A stretch of 18,385 nucleotides of DNA from a bacterium (GTDB lineage: Bacteria > Patescibacteria > ABY1 > JACQRZ01): positions 1 through 18,385 of the forward strand of contig JAUYIE010000017.1 of the NCBI GenBank assembly GCA_030688365.1, written 5' to 3'. A program made the translations under genes and the position numbers. Positions 15,247-18,385 of this stretch are shown piece after piece; positions within the stretch are counted from its first letter, which is position 1, and every line of letters begins with the position of its first letter. The notes below the pieces were generated by a model. That model searched no databases, was not told the origin of the DNA, and worked only from the letters and a program-made list of their open reading frames with translations.

Positions 15247-15299
15247 AAAAGTTCATCCTTAAACTCTCTTACTTCATCCTCCATCTCTACCTCTTCCAT
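15243..15299 (-). CDS. 18-residue acidic mini-ORF coupled to both neighbours
   Basis: MEEVEMEDEVREFKDELL, nine of 18 residues acidic. Its ATG overlaps the stop of the upstream gene (TGATG) and its TGA overlaps the ATG of the Nudix gene (ATGA). The Shine-Dalgarno of the Nudix gene lies inside it. It may act only to carry ribosomes from one gene to the next, or it may be a real micropeptide. Too short to judge by codon use. Confidence 0.35.
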   Translation of the reverse strand: MEEVEMEDEVREFKDELL

Positions 15300-15535
15300 C
15301 AATATAATGTATCATCTTGAGTGCCAGCCACCTTTTCTTCATCTTTGAGTTTCTCAATATGCCCAAACAATTCTGTTCCAGAAGTCGTACTCGCCGTGTT
15401 TTCAAAAGGAATACTAATCCGTAGATGTTGCTCGGCATCTTCCTCTGTCCATTCCGCTTCAATATCAGTTTTGAGTAATTCGTTTACTACCCGCTGTTTT
15501 TCTTGTTCAAACTTAGTTGGATCGTATGTCTCCAT
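15299..15535 (-). CDS. Small acidic protein, unknown
   Basis: Seventy-eight residues from the ATG at 15535 (METYDPTKFEQEKQ). An in-frame ATG at 15601 would add 22 residues overlapping the fic gene, but those residues do not look like part of the same protein. The sequence is hydrophilic and strongly acidic, probably helical at the N-terminus (QEKQRVVNELLKTDIEAEW), with a flexible end. There is no signal peptide or membrane segment, and I do not recognise the family. It follows fic by 52 bases on the same strand. Being next to fic, it could be a partner or regulator, but nothing in the sequence shows the features of known Fic antitoxins (no S/TxxxEG motif). Confidence 0.55.
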   Translation of the reverse strand: METYDPTKFEQEKQRVVNELLKTDIEAEWTEEDAEQHLRISIPFENTASTTSGTELFGHIEKLKDEEKVAGTQDDTLY

Positions 15536-15587
15536 ATTGATAGCGAGATGATTACTTATTATTTTTCCCCAAAAACTGTACAGTCTC

Positions 15588-16643
15588 TTAATTCCCAACA
15601 TACGCCGTAGACTTCCCTTTTCCGACTGACTTGATTATCTTTATCTTTTTCAATTTTTGCAAATGCAACTGCGCGGTACGTCGTGGACATGATAGTATAT
15701 CCTCTACGTCTTTGACTGCGATACGACCGACTTGATCTAAAAAGTCAATGATCTTGAGCTGTTCGGGTGTCAAATACACCTGTGATTTTATATCACCGTC
15801 AGCAGCACGAACAGAAAGTGACACAATCTTATTTTTCACCTCGTCAATCTCTTTTTTGAATCCTTTCACAAAGTATTCTAGCCATGAAGTCATATCTGCA
15901 CGCCGTTCATCATAGGTTTTTCCCAAATTGATGGCTTTGTAGTATGACGGTCGGTCGGTGTTATAAAAATCTTCCAAAGCAAACAGACGACGAAAGTCAT
16001 ACCCGCGATGATACAGTATCAACGTTGCCAATGCGCGAGCGGTGCGTCCGTTTCCGTCGTTGAAAGGATGAATGGCAGCAATCTCCATATGCGCCATTGC
16101 CGCGACAATCACAGGGCTTATTTCTTTTTGCTCACTTTCGTTGAGCCAAGCGATAAATTCAGAGATAAGTTGTGGTACACGATTAGCTGATGGCCCCGTG
16201 TACAATATTTCCTGTGGCATACCCAAGCGTCGACGTACGACATAAATCGGCCCCGGTCTATAATGCCCGCAAAATTCCGGCGCCAATGTTTTGTCGGTAA
16301 CCAGTTTATGTATTTTGAGTATCACTTTTTCGGTAATCGGCTTTCCTTCAGCTACTATTTTTTCAATATACTTTAGAGTATTGAGATAATTTTTGACTTC
16401 ATAAATATCCCTATCCGGCGCATCAATCTTTTTATTTGCATACAGCGCTTCGACTTGTCCTATATTCAACTGGTTTCCTTCTATCTCGGTAGAGTGGTGA
16501 GTCATACGAATGACCGCTTGTCGACGCAATTTGACCTCTTGTTGCGGTAATATTTTTGCACGATCAATAATACCTTTTGCTTCGGCAATAGCAGTGAGGT
16601 CATGAAGTAGCTTATTTGTATGTCTGTATCTGGGATCAAACAT
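15588..16643 (-). CDS. Fic-domain protein with N-terminal inhibitory motif and C-terminal winged helix
   Basis: A 351-residue cytoplasmic protein. The Fic core carries the complete motif HPFNDGNGRTAR (192-203) with catalytic His192. The inhibitory helix motif S-x3-E-G is present near the N-terminus (STEIEG, 51-56), as in class II Fic proteins that hold themselves inactive by blocking ATP binding. Before the core lies the flap region (CGHYRPGPIYVV, about 125-136). A helix-turn-helix-like domain follows at about 290-351 (LTPEQLKIIDFL ... CPRRTAQLHLQKLKKI). Most such enzymes transfer AMP to a hydroxyl side chain of a target protein; the target is unknown. The C-terminal domain may bind DNA. Three 11-bp tandem repeats overlap its promoter, which would fit autoregulation. 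No separate antitoxin is needed with the internal motif. Confidence 0.9.
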   Translation of the reverse strand: MFDPRYRHTNKLLHDLTAIAEAKGIIDRAKILPQQEVKLRRQAVIRMTHHSTEIEGNQLNIGQVEALYANKKIDAPDRDIYEVKNYLNTLKYIEKIVAEGKPITEKVILKIHKLVTDKTLAPEFCGHYRPGPIYVVRRRLGMPQEILYTGPSANRVPQLISEFIAWLNESEQKEISPVIVAAMAHMEIAAIHPFNDGNGRTARALATLILYHRGYDFRRLFALEDFYNTDRPSYYKAINLGKTYDERRADMTSWLEYFVKGFKKEIDEVKNKIVSLSVRAADGDIKSQVYLTPEQLKIIDFLDQVGRIAVKDVEDILSCPRRTAQLHLQKLKKIKIIKSVGKGKSTAYVGN

Positions 16644-16663
16644 AGGATAAAAGTTATACCCGT

Positions 16664-16692
16664 ACTATACCATAAATCACCGATTCGCGCAA
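16664..16692 (-). promoter_or_regulatory. Candidate fic promoter, -35 box inside a tandem repeat
   Basis: TTGCGC (16692-16687), a 17-base spacer and TATAGT (16669-16664) on the minus strand. The -35 box is formed by the promoter-proximal copy of the 11-bp repeat. Transcription would begin near 16657, about 14 bases before the ATG. Confidence 0.45.
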
Positions 16693-16714
16693 GATTCGCG
16701 CAAGATTCGCGCAA
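16682..16714. repeat. Three perfect 11-bp tandem repeats upstream of fic
   Basis: GATTCGCGCAA occurs three times without a gap or mismatch (16682-16692, 16693-16703, 16704-16714). The period is close to one DNA helical turn, so a protein could read the same face three times. The copy nearest the gene supplies the -35 box. Confidence 0.9.
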
Positions 16715-16743
16715 AGAAAAAAGTATGTAATGGAGAATGATCC

Positions 16744-17060
16744 TTATATAAGCTTCAATACCTCATCCACCGCGTCAAGATTATCTACTGTATTTCTCAC
16801 TTCTTCTATGTTTACCCATCGCGGTTTTTCCGCTTCTTCGTCTTCAATACGACCATTTTTACTTCGCGCTTGATCGCATCCGGTATCCGTTCGCCTATAT
16901 TGATTCCACCACCCGGAAAGAAAAACTTACCGTTGGTTTTGTTCTTTATCATTAAAATCTTGCCTTCATGAAGGATGACTCCATACGCCGAGGGTCGAAA
17001 CACAAATTTCTCTTTTGGTATTTCTACGAAATTGCCATGGATTGATTTACATCTGATCAT
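16744..17060 (-). pseudogene. Nudix hydrolase pseudogene with an internal deletion and frameshift
   Basis: From the ATG at 17060 the frame reads a Nudix N-terminus (GNFVEIPKEKFVFRPSAYGV ... FFFPGGGINIGERIPDAIKREVK). It reaches the RE of the Nudix box and then loses sense, stopping at 16812 after 82 codons. In the next frame a typical Nudix C-terminus begins at once (NGRIEDEEAEKPRWVNIEEV) and stops at 16744. The second half of the box (EExG) and the middle of the domain, about 40-60 residues by family length, are missing at the junction near 16862. The product would lack key metal ligands and about half the fold, so it is very probably dead. It was a different Nudix subfamily from the one at 14668-15246. 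Confidence 0.75.
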
Positions 17061-17077
17061 ATGAGTCTTTTTTTAAT

Positions 17078-17467
17078 TTAGTGAGTGCTTGCACGCCGAA
17101 ATAACAATGCGGACACGACAAACATCACCGCAAAAATGGAATTGGTAACAAATACGCCAATAACGCCTACATTACCCCGACTAACTTCTGGCGAGATAAT
17201 CAGTGCAACCACTGGAACCAAAAACTGAACTAGTGCCACGGCAAACAATGTAAGTGCCATCCCACGCGGCTGGAAGCGTGAGATAAGAGAGCCGATAAGT
17301 CCGATAACAGGTACCGCCCAATACATCATGTTGACGGGTTGATTCTCGCTCCCGATAATGCCAACAGCGCCACTAACCCAGCCGAGAAGAAGTATTCCCG
17401 CCAATCCCACACCAAAAGCGATGCGATACGCCAACAGTCTGTTTGAAATGTTTTGCATATTCTTCAT
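17078..17467 (-). CDS. Small four-helix membrane protein, unknown
   Basis: About 129 residues from the ATG at 17467 (MKNMQNISNRLLAYRIAFG). An upstream in-frame ATG at 17509 is disfavoured because it would overlap the preceding gene by 25 bases and add a basic stretch. Four hydrophobic segments (about 12-36, 47-64, 69-91 and 101-122) are separated by short loops; the second loop has FQPRGMA and the first GSENQPVN. The pattern resembles a conserved hypothetical family I have seen in other bacteria, but I cannot name it or give a function. It begins 18 bases after the 101-residue ORF and probably shares its transcript. Confidence 0.6.
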   Translation of the reverse strand: MKNMQNISNRLLAYRIAFGVGLAGILLLGWVSGAVGIIGSENQPVNMMYWAVPVIGLIGSLISRFQPRGMALTLFAVALVQFLVPVVALIISPEVSRGNVGVIGVFVTNSIFAVMFVVSALLFRRASTH

Positions 17468-17484
17468 TGAAAATCTGTCATGTA

Positions 17485-17790
17485 TTATTTTCCGAACGAT
17501 CTTCGCCATGTTACTTTTGATTGTTCATCACAGATGAGTTCCACTGTCGCGTATTTGATTCCAGCCACCGTGTATGCACTGGTAAAAAGAGTATTACCCT
17601 CTTTTTTGTCCACGACTGTTTTGAGAATTACAAGTCGCTCAATTGGATTTTCCAGCATCATTTTTGTATCATGCTTGGCACAAGCTATGTCTTTCGCACT
17701 GATATTACTGGTATCATTGATGAGAAGTAGAGGAAGTGTGATAACTATCACACATACAACTATGACTCCTATAGTGATTTTCTTTTTCAC
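17485..17790 (-). CDS. Small membrane-anchored extracytoplasmic protein, unknown
   Basis: A 101-residue protein with a GTG start (17790). MKKK is followed by one hydrophobic segment (about 5-24), either a signal anchor or an uncleaved signal peptide. The remaining 75 residues are soluble and should lie outside the cytoplasm; they contain two Cys (C37, C87) that could form a disulfide, and a possible beta-hairpin (TLFTSAYTVAGIKYATVELI). No family is recognised. No Shine-Dalgarno is seen. The downstream membrane protein gene follows by 18 bases. Confidence 0.5.
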   Translation of the reverse strand: MKKKITIGVIVVCVIVITLPLLLINDTSNISAKDIACAKHDTKMMLENPIERLVILKTVVDKKEGNTLFTSAYTVAGIKYATVELICDEQSKVTWRRSFGK

Positions 17791-17874
17791 ATGTGTGAGG
17801 AAAATAATTTATTTCAGATAAAAACGTTCCAGATTGTACGCCAGCGAGCGAAGCGAGTGTGTTTCAGCTGTGCA

Positions 17875-18195
17875 TTAAAATGAAAGAACTTTGTCACTCT
17901 CTTTTACCAATTCATACAAGTCATTCATCGTGGACATAGGGCAGGTTTCGGAGCCTTCCGATTCGCGGCTTTTTAAACATGTACCGCAAGCGAAAATTTT
18001 ACCGTTATTGCCTAAGAAAGTTTTTGTTTGTTCTTTAATGTTAAATTTTTCGCTGTCGAGTTTTTCATATTCAACGCCTTTTGCAAGTAGAAATATCTTT
18101 ACTGTGTCGCCCTCTTTAAGTGAAAAATTTGCGAATCGGAAGGCGTTCCATACAGTTTCAACATCGTTAGAGTAGATGACTATTCCAAGTTTCAT
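17875..18195 (-). CDS. DsrE-family protein
   Basis: A 106-residue cytoplasmic protein covering the full DsrE fold: MKLGIVIYSNDVETVWNAFR, KEGDTVKIFLLAKGVE, then FACGTCLKSR with C70 and C73, and a third Cys (C85) in SETCPMSTMNDLY. DsrE/TusD-type proteins carry sulfur as a persulfide on a Cys at the position of C70, so sulfur relay is possible; many stand-alone members have no known role. The start at 18195 is preferred because the longer open frame (to 18378) runs through an inverted-repeat site that is not coding. It starts 45 bases after that attC-like site. The Csd-like sulfur enzyme lies about 3.7 kb away and any link between the two is speculative. Confidence 0.85.
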   Translation of the reverse strand: MKLGIVIYSNDVETVWNAFRFANFSLKEGDTVKIFLLAKGVEYEKLDSEKFNIKEQTKTFLGNNGKIFACGTCLKSRESEGSETCPMSTMNDLYELVKESDKVLSF

Positions 18196-18218
18196 ATTTT
18201 TTAAGTTAATTTGGTTAC

Positions 18219-18227
18219 ACTTTAGCA
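18219..18227 (-). promoter_or_regulatory. Candidate extended -10 promoter of the DsrE gene
   Basis: On the minus strand TGC followed by TAAAGT (18227-18219) forms an extended -10 element; no good -35 box is seen. Transcription would begin about 17 bases before the ATG. Confidence 0.3.
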
Positions 18228-18240
18228 CAGCCGGAATAGC

Positions 18241-18343
18241 GCCGAACGTCAGGGATATACGAAGTTTTTCTGGAGCGTAGCGGAAGAAAAATTTGGGTGA
18301 AGCCCGAGCCGAGGGCTGAACCGTATATCCCTTGTTATACGCC
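18241..18343 (-). other. Structured inverted-repeat site resembling an integron attC site
   Basis: A perfect 10-bp inverted repeat, GGGATATACG (18252-18261) and CGTATATCCC (18322-18331), encloses two further hairpins: AAGTTTTTCT/AGAAAAATTT (18262-18294, one G.T) and AGCCC/GGGCT (18301-18317). Read on the minus strand it starts GTATAACAA and ends GACGTTCGGC, which fits the attC plan of AAC ... GTT outer ends with paired inner arms, although the cores differ from RYYYAAC and GTTRRRY at one position each. The roughly 103-base length is within the attC range. The DsrE gene follows on the same strand, as a cassette gene would. No integrase is in the window. Confidence 0.45.
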
Positions 18344-18385
18344 CCGACGACTGAAAGGAGAAGAGCGCAGCGTGGCACGGAGCGT

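Noticed and set aside
15536..15601. Longer start for the small acidic protein overlapping fic
   Set aside because: The extra residues read like the complement of an untranslated gap, while METYDPTKF at 15535 looks like a natural start.
16682..16714. CRISPR array
   Set aside because: The three repeats are only 11 bp long and have no spacers; no cas genes are present.
17832..17870. A third attC-like site after the DsrE gene
   Set aside because: The region has a repeated GCGA/GAGC flavour (AGCGAGCGAAGCGAG) but no paired outer arms and no convincing AAC ... GTT ends.
18196..18378. A 61-residue N-terminal extension of the DsrE protein
   Set aside because: It would be translated from the attC-like inverted repeat, and DsrE proteins of this type begin at MKLGIVIYSND.

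Overview
The window looks like a chromosomal segment of a Patescibacteria/CPR-type bacterium. This is inferred from gene content and not proven: a giant surface protein built of repeated SpaA/CnaB-like domains and closed by two copies of a 'GRPADAL' domain that I associate with this group, a membrane-anchored CAP-domain protein, many small membrane proteins of unknown role, compact gene spacing, and several genes without a clear Shine-Dalgarno sequence. The standard code fits (TGA is used as a stop). Apart from one PAP2-like gene, every gene lies on the minus strand. No tRNA, rRNA, CRISPR array or riboswitch was found.

Layout: (1) 1-194, the 5' part of an unknown minus-strand gene. (2) 377-6432, a cell-surface block: a CAP-domain membrane protein followed by a 1547-residue stalk-like protein with nine beta domains. 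(3) 6433-7429, a 316-base intergenic region and a plus-strand PAP2/sphingomyelin-synthase-like membrane phosphatase or transferase. (4) 7416-11323, a compact four-gene unit centred on vitamin B12: class II ribonucleotide reductase, ATP:cob(I)alamin adenosyltransferase, a membrane-anchored transcobalamin-like DUF4430 protein and a DUF6580 membrane protein resembling ECF S components. (5) 11467-14166, a three-gene unit: a SufS/Csd-like PLP enzyme, a membrane protein with an extracytoplasmic CxxC thioredoxin-like domain, and a small four-helix membrane protein, ended by a clear terminator.

(6) 14270-18343 is a more accessory-looking block: an IS200/IS605-type element whose tnpA carries a one-base frameshift and which has cut into the 3' end of a Nudix gene; an 18-codon mini-ORF coupled on both sides; a small acidic protein; a Fic protein whose promoter overlaps three perfect 11-bp tandem repeats; a second Nudix gene reduced to a pseudogene by an internal deletion; two small membrane proteins; and a DsrE-family protein. 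The block is flanked by two inverted-repeat structures resembling integron attC sites, the right-hand one more convincing than the left.

The most coherent system is the B12 unit. The two membrane genes would catch and import a cobalamin, the adenosyltransferase would make adenosylcobalamin, and the reductase would use it to make deoxynucleotides, so one short operon would link cofactor scavenging directly to its consumer. The transport step is inferred from family and context only.
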